Source of the DNA: Chitinophagaceae bacterium
GTDB lineage: Bacteria; Bacteroidota; Bacteroidia; Chitinophagales; Chitinophagaceae
NCBI GenBank assembly: GCA_024508725.1
Contig: JANINS010000003.1
Span: 496,001 to 560,000, forward strand
Direction of reading: 5' to 3'
DNA length: 64,000 nt
Shown here: positions 44,460 through 54,269 of the stretch, in pieces
How positions within the stretch are numbered: the first letter of the stretch is position 1
Layout: each line of letters starts with the position of its first letter
Notes under the pieces: generated by a model
Told to the model about the DNA's origin: nothing
The model's database searches: none
What the model saw: only the letters and a program-made list of their open reading frames with translations
Position numbers and translations under genes: made by a program

Positions 44460-45638
44460 TTACTGAGAGCCAACCAGATGATTTAATACTGTGTGATGAG
44501 AAGTTTCTTGTTGCTTTACTCCAATTGAATAAGAACAGTTGCTGAACTGTTGCCTCAACCTAACATCTCCTGCAAGTTGATTAATTAGCAGCGCCAGTTG
44601 TTCAATATTTCCATACTGGTAAACATATCCGTTCTCGTTATCCCTTACATCATCAGTGGGTCCATAACTACCACACCTGTCACTCAGAATGATTGGGCAT
44701 CCCATGTAAATAGCTTCGCTTACAGATAGAGGATGCCTGTCTTTCATTGACGGATGAATGTACACATCTGTTGCAGCATACACAGCCGGAAGATCATTAG
44801 GTGATACAAAACCCAATAAATGCACTTCACAAAAGCTTAAGCTTTTTGATTTTTGCTTCACCAATTCTTCTGCCTCTCCCGATCCCGCTATAAGAAAATG
44901 AATTTTCGTGCTGCCATTTGATTTCTCAAAGGCTTGCAATGCTTCAACAATATGGTCCTGGCTTTTAAAGAACTGCATTTTCCCTACCGTGCTCACCACA
45001 ATTTCATGGTCAGCTATATTATACCTGGATCGTATTTGCTTCCTAAGCAGCTCACGCCCGGTAAACGAAGTTTTATATAGTTGAATGTCGATAGGAAAGT
45101 GCATTCTTATAAACTTATGCTGCGGCACTTTATAATATGCATAATACTGTTCGTTGGCATCACCAACAGTAAGAAAAAAGTCAACTCCTCTAAAAAAAGT
45201 ATAAACGAAAGGATACTTAATGAGTTCTTTTAACGGATTGAGTTTTTGACGCCTCTCGCTGTCTGAGATATAAGCGATCTTTCGTTTGTTTCTTCTTGCC
45301 CACTTGTAAGCCCTGCGTTGTAGCTTTTGAAAATAGCCGTATATAATAACAATGTCCGGAGAAAAATCTTCAAGCGATGTTTCGAGTGATGGTGCATCCA
45401 GGTTTGTATCGGAAGCTAAAACAGCTTCGCCATTGAGAAATACATGATCGAATTTTTCTAGCTCAAGATTTCCCCATGATATCTCCTGCTTAAAACTTGG
45501 ATCCACATACTTCTTAAGTCCAAGTGCCGAACCAAAAAAAACTTTAAACTGAACATTCTCATTCTGTGCAAAAGACACATACTGTGGACAAAAATGCTGA
45601 ATCGGGTGAGAGACTACTAAAGCGATCTTTTTCTTCAT
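44460..45638 (-). CDS. Glycosyltransferase, family 4
   Basis: A 392-residue GT-B enzyme. VVSHPIQHFCPQYVSFAQ, IVIIYGYFQKLQRRAYKWARRNKRKIAYISDSERRQ and FFLTVGDANEQYYAYYKVP in the first half; VSTVGKMQFFKSQDHIVEAL, FLIAGSGEAEELV and YIHPSMKDRHPLSVSEAIYMGCPIILSD in the donor domain. The DERHPLSVSEAxxxG-like pattern belongs to GT4. The sequence after its stop (44303-44459) shows no gene. Confidence 0.85.
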   Translation of the reverse strand: MKKKIALVVSHPIQHFCPQYVSFAQNENVQFKVFFGSALGLKKYVDPSFKQEISWGNLELEKFDHVFLNGEAVLASDTNLDAPSLETSLEDFSPDIVIIYGYFQKLQRRAYKWARRNKRKIAYISDSERRQKLNPLKELIKYPFVYTFFRGVDFFLTVGDANEQYYAYYKVPQHKFIRMHFPIDIQLYKTSFTGRELLRKQIRSRYNIADHEIVVSTVGKMQFFKSQDHIVEALQAFEKSNGSTKIHFLIAGSGEAEELVKQKSKSLSFCEVHLLGFVSPNDLPAVYAATDVYIHPSMKDRHPLSVSEAIYMGCPIILSDRCGSYGPTDDVRDNENGYVYQYGNIEQLALLINQLAGDVRLRQQFSNCSYSIGVKQQETSHHTVLNHLVGSQ

Positions 45639-46750
45639 TCGTTAGTCTTGATCCTTTCCAGGTAAGTTTTTATGGCTGACTCAGCATTGAAAAAAACTTT
45701 CCTGCCGTTGGCAGGAGAAAGTGTAACATCAATAAGATCATCCTGTATTGATTCGAAATTTACGGGTATCACTTTGGGAAACGTTGACTGCTGGCTGTGC
45801 TTATCTATACCTTTAACTCTATCAGAATACCATACTGATAATCCGCACGACAGGTACTCAAATAACTTATTGGTTTCATTGTGCACATAGTTTGGTGTCA
45901 TACCCTTATACAACACCAATCCAATATCATAATGTTTCAATACCTCTGGCATTGAATAGTATTCAACCGGCCCCTTTAATGTAATATAGTTACAGTCCAG
46001 TTTTTCCAGGTATTGTATAGCGTTCCCGGCTTTTTGATTGGTATAAATATCAAGTAGTACCGTTCCTTTCTGGTGTTTGATCCATTCTGCCATTTCTTTC
46101 ACATACATCGTATCAGGATCTAATGCTCCAACATATACCAGTTTCAATGGCAAACCATTGGGCTCCTTAACTGCTGAACCTGCAGACCACGAAGAAGGAG
46201 GGTAATTCGGGAAAACAATTACTTCATTTTTATAATCGTTTTCAGCAGTGAATAATGATGAACGTTTTTGATTGGTATGTGAAATACCGCTAAGATTTTT
46301 GTAAAAGCCTTGCTCCTTTTTATGCAACCACGCAGTAAGCTTCATTCCATTTTCATATTCCTGTTCGGTTGTGTACTCATGATAGTGACAAAAAACACGA
46401 ATCTTCCTGCCCGCAATTTTCATTACCCTGCTATAGATCCATGCCGGTAAAAAAGAATTCGTTTCGTAATATAAAACGCTGCGGCAGCCCGATACAAAAA
46501 GCTGAATCGTGGTACTGGTATAAAACTGGATATAATTAAGCAATCTGCCCAACCTCCGTTGCCTGTCAGTTTTACCAGATCGGAATATCCGTACAGGCGA
46601 ATCAGTACTGAACAACTTAAAATGCCTTGGAGGATGCATCGTATACACTACAGATCTTAAATTTTCCTGCTCCAGAACTTTTATAAAATTCATCACCGGA
46701 GGATATTGCTCAATCGGGTTGAAATGAATAATTGCAAGCTCAGGCTTCAA
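45635..46750 (-). CDS. GT-B glycosyltransferase
   Basis: A 371-residue protein that probably starts at a TTG. LAIIHFNPIEQYPPVMNFIKVL, VFCHYHEYTTEQEYENGMKL, VIVFPNYPPSS, LKLVYVGALDPDTMYVKEMAEW, LKGPVEYYSMPEVLKHYDIGLVLYKG and KLFEYLSCGLSVWYSD match GT-B glycosyltransferases of the GT4/GT1 kind, with the acceptor half only weakly conserved. Overlaps the next GT by 4 bases. Confidence 0.75.
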   Translation of the reverse strand: MKPELAIIHFNPIEQYPPVMNFIKVLEQENLRSVVYTMHPPRHFKLFSTDSPVRIFRSGKTDRQRRLGRLLNYIQFYTSTTIQLFVSGCRSVLYYETNSFLPAWIYSRVMKIAGRKIRVFCHYHEYTTEQEYENGMKLTAWLHKKEQGFYKNLSGISHTNQKRSSLFTAENDYKNEVIVFPNYPPSSWSAGSAVKEPNGLPLKLVYVGALDPDTMYVKEMAEWIKHQKGTVLLDIYTNQKAGNAIQYLEKLDCNYITLKGPVEYYSMPEVLKHYDIGLVLYKGMTPNYVHNETNKLFEYLSCGLSVWYSDRVKGIDKHSQQSTFPKVIPVNFESIQDDLIDVTLSPANGRKVFFNAESAIKTYLERIKTNE

Positions 46751-47912
46751 CGCTGCTTTTATTTGACTCCATTATGAATAAACCGGCAAGATGCGATTCG
46801 ATTCGATCGATCTGTTGAGGATAGGTATTTGATTTTGCAAAAGCGATCCGCTGTTGCATCATCTCATCGGCATTATACACATCGAGGTTAGTAATTACTT
46901 TCTCAAACAAAGCAGGAAGTTCAGCATTGTGGTGCCTGCTATCACTCATCTGCAGCAATCCCGTTCCCTGGTAGGTGGTAAGGTTGTTTGAAATGATCAC
47001 TTTGCCTGTTGCAAGAAACTCCATTACCTTATGATAATTCGTTCCGCCACTTTGATCTTTATTAATATCATAACAAATGAGAAAGGCATCCATCTGTGCA
47101 TACGACCTCGCCAGAATTTCAGGAGAAACTGCACCATACAATGTAACATTCTTCATCTCCTGTAATTGCTTTAAATAAATATTCGTGGTATCACTTCCAC
47201 CAATATTTGATTCAGCAATCTGATAACTGCCCCAGAAGTGAAACTGCACAGGTGCATTTTCTTTTACGATCTGGAGAAGCGTTTCCCAATCAATATCTTT
47301 TCGAAGCAGGTTGCCTGAAAATCCAACATTCACCGCTCCCAGTCTTTTATAATGAGTACTATGATTGATAAAGGTTTCAGTCACCCCATGATGAATGAAT
47401 ATCCGGGGTATCTCCATCTTTTTATACTTATCAAGTATCTCGTTGGTAACTGAAAAGATCACACTTGCTCCTTTGGCAGAATGGATCGCATGATCATTCA
47501 ATGGTTCATCTACCGGGTGAAAAACTTTTATAGCATTACTATTTAGTAAATGAAATGGATAGAGATTATTAAGATCAAACGACCATATGATATCAATACT
47601 TTTGGCTATTCCCTTAACCACTTGCTGTAAGTGAAACTTCATCAGGTAATGAAAAAGCCACACCCAATGAAACCGTATGTTGTATGAGAATGGTAAACGG
47701 TGATCGATCAAATACAGATTGGTATGTACAGGGTTTTTTCGAACAACAATTTCTCCTTTATTTAATGAATTGTCTGTTACCGGAGGATTAAGAAAGTACA
47801 CCTCGTTACCTCTTTCAGCAAGTGCCACAGCGTAATGATGTTTCGATAAAAACATAGTACCCCAGGACTGAGGTGATAATATCAATATTACACGGCCTTT
47901 CAAAAAACTCAT
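46740..47912 (-). CDS. GT-B glycosyltransferase
   Basis: A 390-residue protein. VILILSPQSWGTMFLSKHHYAVALAERGNEVYFLNPP is typical of group 1 transferases related to the TuaH-like type, with FHPVDEPLNDHAIHSAK, VGFSGNLLRKDIDWETLLQIV, FWGSYQIAES, VTLYGAVSPEILARSYAQMDAFLICYD and KVMEFLATGKVIISN in the donor domain. Sugar unknown. Confidence 0.8.
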   Translation of the reverse strand: MSFLKGRVILILSPQSWGTMFLSKHHYAVALAERGNEVYFLNPPVTDNSLNKGEIVVRKNPVHTNLYLIDHRLPFSYNIRFHWVWLFHYLMKFHLQQVVKGIAKSIDIIWSFDLNNLYPFHLLNSNAIKVFHPVDEPLNDHAIHSAKGASVIFSVTNEILDKYKKMEIPRIFIHHGVTETFINHSTHYKRLGAVNVGFSGNLLRKDIDWETLLQIVKENAPVQFHFWGSYQIAESNIGGSDTTNIYLKQLQEMKNVTLYGAVSPEILARSYAQMDAFLICYDINKDQSGGTNYHKVMEFLATGKVIISNNLTTYQGTGLLQMSDSRHHNAELPALFEKVITNLDVYNADEMMQQRIAFAKSNTYPQQIDRIESHLAGLFIMESNKSSVEA

Positions 47913-49090
47913 TTCCGTAAGCCCCTTACTATCTTCCTGATGGATGCAGTACGTACCAACAGCTCCATGTATTTTTTCTTTAAACCAAGATCAGATCTGA
48001 ACTCACTGTGAGATCTTGGAGGTTGCTGCATGATGTGCTCGAATTCATCACGGCTCAGGTTCAATTTCTTCAGCACATATTCTATGTCTGTTGCCAGGTC
48101 TGCGTCGTTATACAATGGCTTTTGCAATTCAACCAGTGCAGCGTCTTTTGTCATTTGTCCCGAACAGATAAGTGTAGAAAGATGCGGCTTACGTTTATCG
48201 ATTCCAAATTTTTGAGGTAATATGTATGCCTGGTAAAACTTGGTAAATACCGATTCATAGTGCTTGCCACCATAATCTCGCCATTGCAATTCGTTTGCGA
48301 TCAGATCTTTGGCTTGTTGCTTATCGTAATCAATATAATTAAGTATTGAAACCGGCTTTAACCTTAAAACGGCACTGTAATAAACATGTTTCAGAAAATG
48401 ATAAGACGGATATGTTTTACGTTTAACCTGGCCATAAGTGTCATGAATATCTTTAAGGTTTGCGAAATCCATCTTACTATATAGCCAGCTTTTGGGCATG
48501 ATATACTCTGTAACGATATTTGTTCCGCTAAGTATATATGGTATTTTGTACTGTTTGGCCAGTTTGTACATGGTAGAAAATATGGCATGGTCTGACACAA
48601 CTTCAATATCCACAACCGATGCCTTGAGATAAGCCAGTTGAATATCTTTAAACTCTTCCCAGTTGATCACTAAAGTATAAAGGTCGATACCAAGATTTTT
48701 TACAATGTTCTCGATATTCATCACAGCCAGTTCAGAGTTCCACCCATTATCCAGGTGTACTGCCAGTGGACGTAAGCCCCATTGTTTGGTAAGCCATGCC
48801 ACATAAGTACTATCCACACCACCGCTGATACCGATTAGGCAATCGTATTGTTTTCCTTTTCCGGCGGCTTTGATATTTTCTAAAATACTTTGAAGTGTTT
48901 TTTCCCTTTCAGGTGATGGCAGTAACTCTTCTTTGGCAGCTTTCTGGTACTCGTGGTAATAATTACAAATACCAGCCTCGTCAAACCGAATATCAGGGTC
49001 TGCAATATTGTCCATAACTGTAATGGAACATTGCTGGTAATTACCGGTAAGGAATTTATTCCTGGATACTTCGGTGGTTTCTTTAAACAT
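47909..49090 (-). CDS. N-acetyl sugar amidotransferase (PseA/WbpG family), zinc ribbon degenerate
   Basis: A 393-residue ATP-PPase. The PP-loop ISGGVDSTYVAWLTKQWGLR, then LAVHLDNGWNSELAV and IENIVKNLGIDLYT, are common to enzymes that convert an N-acetyl into an acetamidino group using ammonia supplied by HisH through HisF. In the N-terminal zinc ribbon only two of the four cysteines remain (QCSITVMD and ICNYYHEY, where the active copies have CTRC and CNYC). It overlaps the acyltransferase and glycosyltransferase on its two sides by 4-8 bases. It may have lost zinc binding or changed partner. Confidence 0.87.
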   Translation of the reverse strand: MFKETTEVSRNKFLTGNYQQCSITVMDNIADPDIRFDEAGICNYYHEYQKAAKEELLPSPEREKTLQSILENIKAAGKGKQYDCLIGISGGVDSTYVAWLTKQWGLRPLAVHLDNGWNSELAVMNIENIVKNLGIDLYTLVINWEEFKDIQLAYLKASVVDIEVVSDHAIFSTMYKLAKQYKIPYILSGTNIVTEYIMPKSWLYSKMDFANLKDIHDTYGQVKRKTYPSYHFLKHVYYSAVLRLKPVSILNYIDYDKQQAKDLIANELQWRDYGGKHYESVFTKFYQAYILPQKFGIDKRKPHLSTLICSGQMTKDAALVELQKPLYNDADLATDIEYVLKKLNLSRDEFEHIMQQPPRSHSEFRSDLGLKKKYMELLVRTASIRKIVRGLRK

Positions 49091-49727
49091 TCAAATATTT
49101 CTTTCTGTATTGTTCGAATTTATCTGCAGCGATAAAGCCATGATAGCGATATTTAACTTCGAAAGGAATGCATTTCTCCTTTTCAAGGTCTTTAATTTTT
49201 TTAGCAGGGACACCTCCTATAACACAATAACCTTCAGGAAAAGACTTTGTAACTACTGCTCCGGCACCTACAATCGTCCAGTCTCCTAACTCTACTCCCG
49301 GCATTATACTCGCATTAGCACCTATCCAGCAATATTTTCCAATCTTAACTTTTGCCAAAACATGCTTTCTTGAATCATACACATCATGATTTGCACTAAC
49401 AATAGCTACATTCGGTGCAATTTGAGTGAAATCCCCAATCTCGATACCTCCTTTGCCCTGGATATAACATCCTCTCATAATTCCCGGATAGGCGTCTACT
49501 CCTACCAATATATTTTCCGGGTCAAACACCAGGCTTGAAAAATGTACCGGCCAATATGCTTTTCGATTTCCTCCAAGATTTAAAATTTTCTGTTTGAACC
49601 AGAATTCAAAATTTATTCTATTTTGATAGTCAGCTGTTCTCCTGATAAAGTCAAAGAAGGACAGTTTTGTAATAAGAACAATTGGAACCTGTAAAGGACG
49701 TTTAAGGAAATACTTAAGCCTGCTCAT
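49083..49727 (-). CDS. Hexapeptide acyltransferase
   Basis: A 214-residue protein with a left-handed beta-helix in its C-terminal two thirds. DFTQIAPNVAIVSANHDVYDSRKH includes the conserved NHD histidine, then IGKYCWIGANASIMPGVELGDWTIVGAGAVVTKSFPEGYCVIGGVPAKKIK. Typical of the maltose/galactoside O-acetyltransferase group, with an unusual N-terminal part of about 70 residues (YFLKRPLQVPIVLI). Likely acetylates a sugar in the repeat unit. Confidence 0.82.
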   Translation of the reverse strand: MSRLKYFLKRPLQVPIVLITKLSFFDFIRRTADYQNRINFEFWFKQKILNLGGNRKAYWPVHFSSLVFDPENILVGVDAYPGIMRGCYIQGKGGIEIGDFTQIAPNVAIVSANHDVYDSRKHVLAKVKIGKYCWIGANASIMPGVELGDWTIVGAGAVVTKSFPEGYCVIGGVPAKKIKDLEKEKCIPFEVKYRYHGFIAADKFEQYRKKYLNV

Positions 49728-50566
49728 TTCGTGAATGGAGAATACATTTTCATTAAAGTGTAAGCATCTTTTGCATTGTTTGTTCTCAACTTGATCAAAG
49801 AGATCGCAAACTCTTTAAAAAGGTTTTTTCTGTGAGAAGCTATTATAGATTTTGTTTCGTTTAGGTTTAAAGGGCATTTGACATTTGTAAGATATTCCAA
49901 TCGAATCTGCTCGTACTGTTGAATGAATTTTCTTTTATCCTTCACCTCCTGTTCGCCATGTTCTCTATACCAAACCACTCCATCAGGCATTAACAATACC
50001 GGGAAGTCTAAAGCAAGGCGATGCCACATTTCAAAATCACCCACCATTCGCAGTGGTTTGAAACCTCCAACTTTTTCAAATACATCTTTCCGGATGATCG
50101 AAGAAAGCGGTGCTTTATGAAATAATCCCGGACCGAAAAAATTATGCAGGTAAGCTTCCCTCGGCTGAAGCAATACAGGATAAGGTTGTTCCACTACCTG
50201 AATCAACGAACACAAACCCCATCCTGCTTCAGGATTTGCCTCCATCATGCTCACCAACACCTGCAACCCCGTGGGATAGATATAATCATCTGCATCTACA
50301 TACTTCAGGTATTTACCGCTGGCATGCGATGCTGCTTTATTACGATTGGGATAATCGCCAAGGTTGTTTTCATTAATAAACACTTTGATCCGGCCATCCT
50401 TTGCTGCATAGGATCTTGCGATCGCTACTGTACTGTCTTTCGAACCATCGTCAGTAATGATCAGTTCCCAATGCTGGTAGGTTGACTGCATTACACTTTC
50501 AATAGCAGCCCCGATGTACTTCTCCCGGTTATAAGATGTCATCAGCACACTAACCAATGGCTGCAT
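49724..50566 (-). CDS. Glycosyltransferase, family 2
   Basis: A 280-residue GT-A protein from the ATG at 50566 (a longer ATG start at 50593 would overlap the neighbour by 44 bases). PLVSVLMTSYNREKYIGAAIES, LIITDDGSKDSTVAIARSYA, LKYVDADDYIYPTGLQVL (DxD) and SSIIRKDVFEKVGGFKPLRMVGDFEMWHRLAL match GT2 enzymes of surface polysaccharide loci. Overlaps the stop of the following LbH gene by 4 bases. Confidence 0.88.
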   Translation of the reverse strand: MQPLVSVLMTSYNREKYIGAAIESVMQSTYQHWELIITDDGSKDSTVAIARSYAAKDGRIKVFINENNLGDYPNRNKAASHASGKYLKYVDADDYIYPTGLQVLVSMMEANPEAGWGLCSLIQVVEQPYPVLLQPREAYLHNFFGPGLFHKAPLSSIIRKDVFEKVGGFKPLRMVGDFEMWHRLALDFPVLLMPDGVVWYREHGEQEVKDKRKFIQQYEQIRLEYLTNVKCPLNLNETKSIIASHRKNLFKEFAISLIKLRTNNAKDAYTLMKMYSPFTK

Positions 50567-51740
50567 ATTGCTGTGTTCTGTTTCTAGAATCATACGCCTT
50601 TTTTAAAGCCACGCCTACCGTTTCAAGCCTGCGTTTATAACTAACATTTTCCAATGCCCATTCCGTAGCTGATTGTGCTTTTTGTTCACGCTCGGCATCA
50701 TGAGCCAGGTAGTATTCAAGCTTCTCAAAACACTCCTGCGCTGTACTGTACATCTCAAGCATTCCTTTTGGGAAAAGATGCGAAAGATTATCTGCCTGCC
50801 TGGTAAGTAAAAAAGATCCTGTATTCAGCACTTCATATAAACGAAGGTTAACTGCATTACCATTAGCCGTATCAACATAATCGTTCAACACGATCTTCGA
50901 TTGCCGGTATTCTTGCAGCATAGCAATGCCAGAGGTTTTTCCCTGGTAGCATTTGTATAAATTGGGGAAGCTATTTGCATCAACATTCCTGGGTCCCCAC
51001 CATTTGAAATTAAATTTCGAGGCCACCGCTTCCATCAGTTTCGTTTTAGCGGTTTGTACCTCGTTACCTAAAGCACCAACAAACACTACATCATGAGTCT
51101 TATTTTGTATCGTTTGTAATTGTTGGCAAACCATTTCATCTACTCCATATGCAAAAAAGTACGATGGCAAACCCTGCACTTTAAAGAACTGGTAATATTC
51201 TTCGGTGATACTGAACAACACATCGAAATTATGCGACAGCCATCGGTAAGGATGAGCTGTGTTACAGCCAATAAGTACTGCAACTATTGATTGTTTGCGA
51301 AATTGATTCCAGAAATAAGTATCGATACCGGAAGGTTCCCGTACAAAGATCACATCGGGCTGATACCAGTTGATGGCCTTACGAACAACAGCTTCGGTTT
51401 GCTGGTAAAAAGTTGGCTTCAACCATCGGTAGAAACTATAAAATGAGGTATGAGCCAGCTTTTTCATTCTACCGGTAGGCGTATTCTTTTTTACTCCAGA
51501 GTGTTGGATATGCTTCCTGAATTTACTGATGAATAAGGGATCGTTAACGATCAGTATCTCACTCGTAAAACCATGCTGCTCCAGGTTACGGGGAATATAA
51601 TCAGACAAATAAATCCGCTGATCGATAAGCCATTTCCTGTATTGCGTAAATGGCATATCGGCAAGATTCAGTTCGGCCTGCTTTTGCTGAAGCCATTCTA
51701 AAGGATACACGGCATCTATGTATAAAAGCTTCAGCGCCAC
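50550..51740 (-). CDS. CgeB-family glycosyltransferase
   Basis: A 396-residue protein starting at a GTG that overlaps the HisF-like stop as TAGTG. LLYIDAVYPLEWLQQKQAE, VIFVREPSGIDTYFWNQF, LIGCNTAHPYRWLSHNFDVLF, DVVFVGALGNEVQTAKTKLMEAV, and KIVLNDYVDTANGNAVNLRLYEVLNTGSFLLTRQADNL followed by ALENVSYKRRLETV fit the CgeB / DUF3880-like group. Donor and acceptor unknown. Confidence 0.78.
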   Translation of the reverse strand: MALKLLYIDAVYPLEWLQQKQAELNLADMPFTQYRKWLIDQRIYLSDYIPRNLEQHGFTSEILIVNDPLFISKFRKHIQHSGVKKNTPTGRMKKLAHTSFYSFYRWLKPTFYQQTEAVVRKAINWYQPDVIFVREPSGIDTYFWNQFRKQSIVAVLIGCNTAHPYRWLSHNFDVLFSITEEYYQFFKVQGLPSYFFAYGVDEMVCQQLQTIQNKTHDVVFVGALGNEVQTAKTKLMEAVASKFNFKWWGPRNVDANSFPNLYKCYQGKTSGIAMLQEYRQSKIVLNDYVDTANGNAVNLRLYEVLNTGSFLLTRQADNLSHLFPKGMLEMYSTAQECFEKLEYYLAHDAEREQKAQSATEWALENVSYKRRLETVGVALKKAYDSRNRTQQYAAIG

Positions 51741-52510
51741 TATGCGTTAATTGAAAAAACCTTTTCTTTTAATTCTTTTTGACTGGGATAGCTGATCAGT
51801 ACAGCACGGTGCGGACGTTGAAACACAAATACACTACCGGCAGCAACTGCAGAGGCACCATGTGCAACAGCTTTACCAAAATCATCTACTGAAGAAGCAC
51901 CACCTACCGCAACAACAGGAATATGCACAGCCTTCGTTACGGCATCGATCAGTTGCAGGTCGTATCCTTCAAAAGTTCCGTCTCTCTCGATAGAGTTCAG
52001 GAATATTTCTCCTGCACCGGATCGCTCTACCTGCTTTGCAAATTCCACAGGATCGAGACCTGTATTATTGGTACCGTTCATGGTAAACACCTTATACTTA
52101 CCCCACAGGTTCTTCTTAACATCAACAGACACCACAATGCTTTGACTGCCTACCCAGTCAGCTCCCTGTTTTATAAGATCCGGTTGTTGTACTGCTGCAG
52201 TATTAAGAACTACTTTTTCAACTCCAGATGTTACCAGTTCTTTTATTTCATCCAGCTTAGTGATGCCACCACCATAAGCAAGAGGCATAAAAGCCTCGCT
52301 GGCAATTTCCTTTATCTGCAGGATGTTTGGCTTTCGTTTTTCAGCCGTGGCAGAGATATCCAGTATAACGATCTCATCAACTTCTTTATCGTTGAATATC
52401 TTAACCGCATTGATAGGATCACCAACGTATTTATGATTTTTGAACCTGACCGATTTCACTAATCCATTTTTCTGGATGAGCAATACCGGTATCACTCTTA
52501 CTCGCTGCAT
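51740..52510 (-). CDS. HisF-like cyclase subunit of an acetamidino-sugar system (AglZ/HisF2 family)
   Basis: A 256-residue TIM barrel. [19 protein letters not shown] at the N-terminus has leucine where true HisF has the catalytic Asp11 (IPCLD), while [10 protein letters not shown] keeps the second Asp. [36 protein letters not shown] and [19 protein letters not shown] complete the fold. It channels ammonia from a HisH-like glutaminase to the amidotransferase rather than acting in histidine synthesis. Its start lies 80 bases inside the OafA-type gene, an unusually long overlap. Confidence 0.88.
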   Translation of the reverse strand: MQRVRVIPVLLIQKNGLVKSVRFKNHKYVGDPINAVKIFNDKEVDEIVILDISATAEKRKPNILQIKEIASEAFMPLAYGGGITKLDEIKELVTSGVEKVVLNTAAVQQPDLIKQGADWVGSQSIVVSVDVKKNLWGKYKVFTMNGTNNTGLDPVEFAKQVERSGAGEIFLNSIERDGTFEGYDLQLIDAVTKAVHIPVVAVGGASSVDDFGKAVAHGASAVAAGSVFVFQRPHRAVLISYPSQKELKEKVFSINA

Positions 52511-53549
52511 TATTGTAAGTAAAATTTTTCTTGAGGTGATTGATGGGCTTTTCGATGATCAGCCACGATAGCCACGAAACGGTTATTAAAACCACTGCAT
52601 GTTGTATGTGTAGAAATCCTTTATTCTCAAAGAAAGCCGGAAGGCCATAGCCACGAAGCTTTCCAATGAAGTTGCCCCATGCCCATGGAACAATATTATG
52701 GTAGAGATAGATGCCATAGCTGATCTTACCAAGGAATACCATCCACGATACCGACAGCAATGATGCTAATGCGTTTTTAAAATATAATAGCGATATAATA
52801 ACACACATGCTGCAGAGTGCAACAATTGTTCGCAGCGGCAAAAAATGCCATGGCAACACACAATACACTATTGCCAGGAGAAGTGTTGCTATAAGCACCG
52901 GCGTGAAGTATTGTCTAAAAAAACCGATCCGGTACACTTTGTCGTATGCGATCAGTGCGCCAATGGCAAAAGCATCAATGCAGGATGTGGTCAGCACCCA
53001 TGAAAACCCATCACCTGCCAGGCTATTGCTAAGAACTCCGGTGATGATCGCAAAGAACATTACAGGCAACAGGTATTTCCTTTTTACCAATAATATCACC
53101 CAGGGCCATACCAGATAAAACTGCTCTTCAACAGCAAGAGACCACAGGTGTGACAACATTCCATCCCATTGTTGCCGGAAATAAAAATTCCAGTTAGAAG
53201 TATAAGTAAGATAATATACAATATCGCTTTTCAGGTGTGTGCCTGTTTTGTCTGCAACCAGATAAAGAGCCAGGAGCGTTATGTAATAAATCGGAAATAT
53301 TCTCAGCGTTCGGCGAGCAATAAAATTTTTGAGAACACTTTTCCTGGATTGGCCTCCTTCCTCCACCTCGGTTTTGTTTTGCAACAAAATGGAAGTAATG
53401 AGAAACCCACTGATAACGAAGAACACATCTACGCCTATTTCGCCAAACGGTATCATATCGGTGATGCTATTATGGGGAAACCAGTGAGAAATAATCACTG
53501 CTGTTACAGCAATCGTTCGGAGCCCGTCAAGTGGTTTGATGTAATGCAT
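52431..53549 (-). CDS. Acyltransferase family 3 (OafA-like)
   Basis: A 372-residue inner-membrane O-acyltransferase with about ten helices. The start MHYIKPLDGLRTIAVTAVIISHW, then GEIGVDVFFVISGFLITSILL, FIARRTLRIFPIYYI and LSHLWSLAVEEQFYLVWPW are the standard family motifs with the catalytic histidine (SHW). It adds an acyl group to the polysaccharide. The last 26 residues overlap the HisF-like gene. Confidence 0.92.
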   Translation of the reverse strand: MHYIKPLDGLRTIAVTAVIISHWFPHNSITDMIPFGEIGVDVFFVISGFLITSILLQNKTEVEEGGQSRKSVLKNFIARRTLRIFPIYYITLLALYLVADKTGTHLKSDIVYYLTYTSNWNFYFRQQWDGMLSHLWSLAVEEQFYLVWPWVILLVKRKYLLPVMFFAIITGVLSNSLAGDGFSWVLTTSCIDAFAIGALIAYDKVYRIGFFRQYFTPVLIATLLLAIVYCVLPWHFLPLRTIVALCSMCVIISLLYFKNALASLLSVSWMVFLGKISYGIYLYHNIVPWAWGNFIGKLRGYGLPAFFENKGFLHIQHAVVLITVSWLSWLIIEKPINHLKKNFTYNNAASKSDTGIAHPEKWISEIGQVQKS

Positions 53550-53654
53550 TATAGCTTATCAACGTTTTTCAGCAGTTTCATTCTTAACTTATGGATCATG
53601 TAAGGATGAAATTGAACTTCGTAATATTCTTAGGTGATATCGCAGTGCTGAGCA

Positions 53655-54269
53655 TTAATAATGCCTGATGAAGTTTTCAAAAAGTTTCATGCCGAAGCGA
53701 TGGCTTTTCTCCGGGTGAAATTGTACGCCCATAATATTCTCATGTTCAACCGCTGCTGTAAAGTGATAGCCATACAACGCATTTAATAATTCATCCGCTT
53801 TGTCTGAGAGCGACGAATGAAATGAGTGTACAAAATAGAACCTGGGTTCATCTATGTCCTGTAAAAGCCTTGAAGCTTTTGATTGGCTCACTTCTGTCCA
53901 ACCCATATGCGGAATCTTGTAACCCGAAGGCAATTGGTCCTGTTTAAATCTTACAATTTTTCCTTTGATCCAACCAAGTCCAGGCAATGTACCTTCTTCA
54001 CTTTGTTCGTGCAGCAATTGCATGCCAACACAAATTCCCAATACCGGTACTTTATCAACCAATACTTTTTTATTGATCACTTCTATCAGCCCCGATGCCT
54101 GTAATTTAGAAGCACAGGTATCGAAAGCCCCAACTCCGGGTAATATTAATTTATCTGCAGCAAGAATATCTTCTTTTGAAGAAGTAATAACGCCTGTTGC
54201 ACCTGCTTTCTTCAGCATGTTCTGAATGGAAGCAAGGTTTCCAACGCCATAATCTATAATCGCAATCAT
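53655..54269 (-). CDS. HisH-like glutamine amidotransferase subunit (acetamidino system)
   Basis: A 204-residue class I glutaminase. MIAIIDYGVGNLASIQNML, LPGVGAFDTCASKL, GICVGMQLLHEQSEEG (catalytic Cys) and GVQFHPEKSHRFG (His and Glu) give a complete triad. It overlaps the amidotransferase start by 4 bases (ATGA), so it supplies ammonia to that enzyme through the HisF-like subunit at 51740-52510. Confidence 0.92.
   Translation of the reverse strand: MIAIIDYGVGNLASIQNMLKKAGATGVITSSKEDILAADKLILPGVGAFDTCASKLQASGLIEVINKKVLVDKVPVLGICVGMQLLHEQSEEGTLPGLGWIKGKIVRFKQDQLPSGYKIPHMGWTEVSQSKASRLLQDIDEPRFYFVHSFHSSLSDKADELLNALYGYHFTAAVEHENIMGVQFHPEKSHRFGMKLFENFIRHY

Noticed and set aside
51740-52510. Calling this gene hisF of histidine biosynthesis
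   Set aside because: The Asp11 position is leucine, no other his genes are near, and amidotransferase and HisH-like partners of acetamidino sugar synthesis are.
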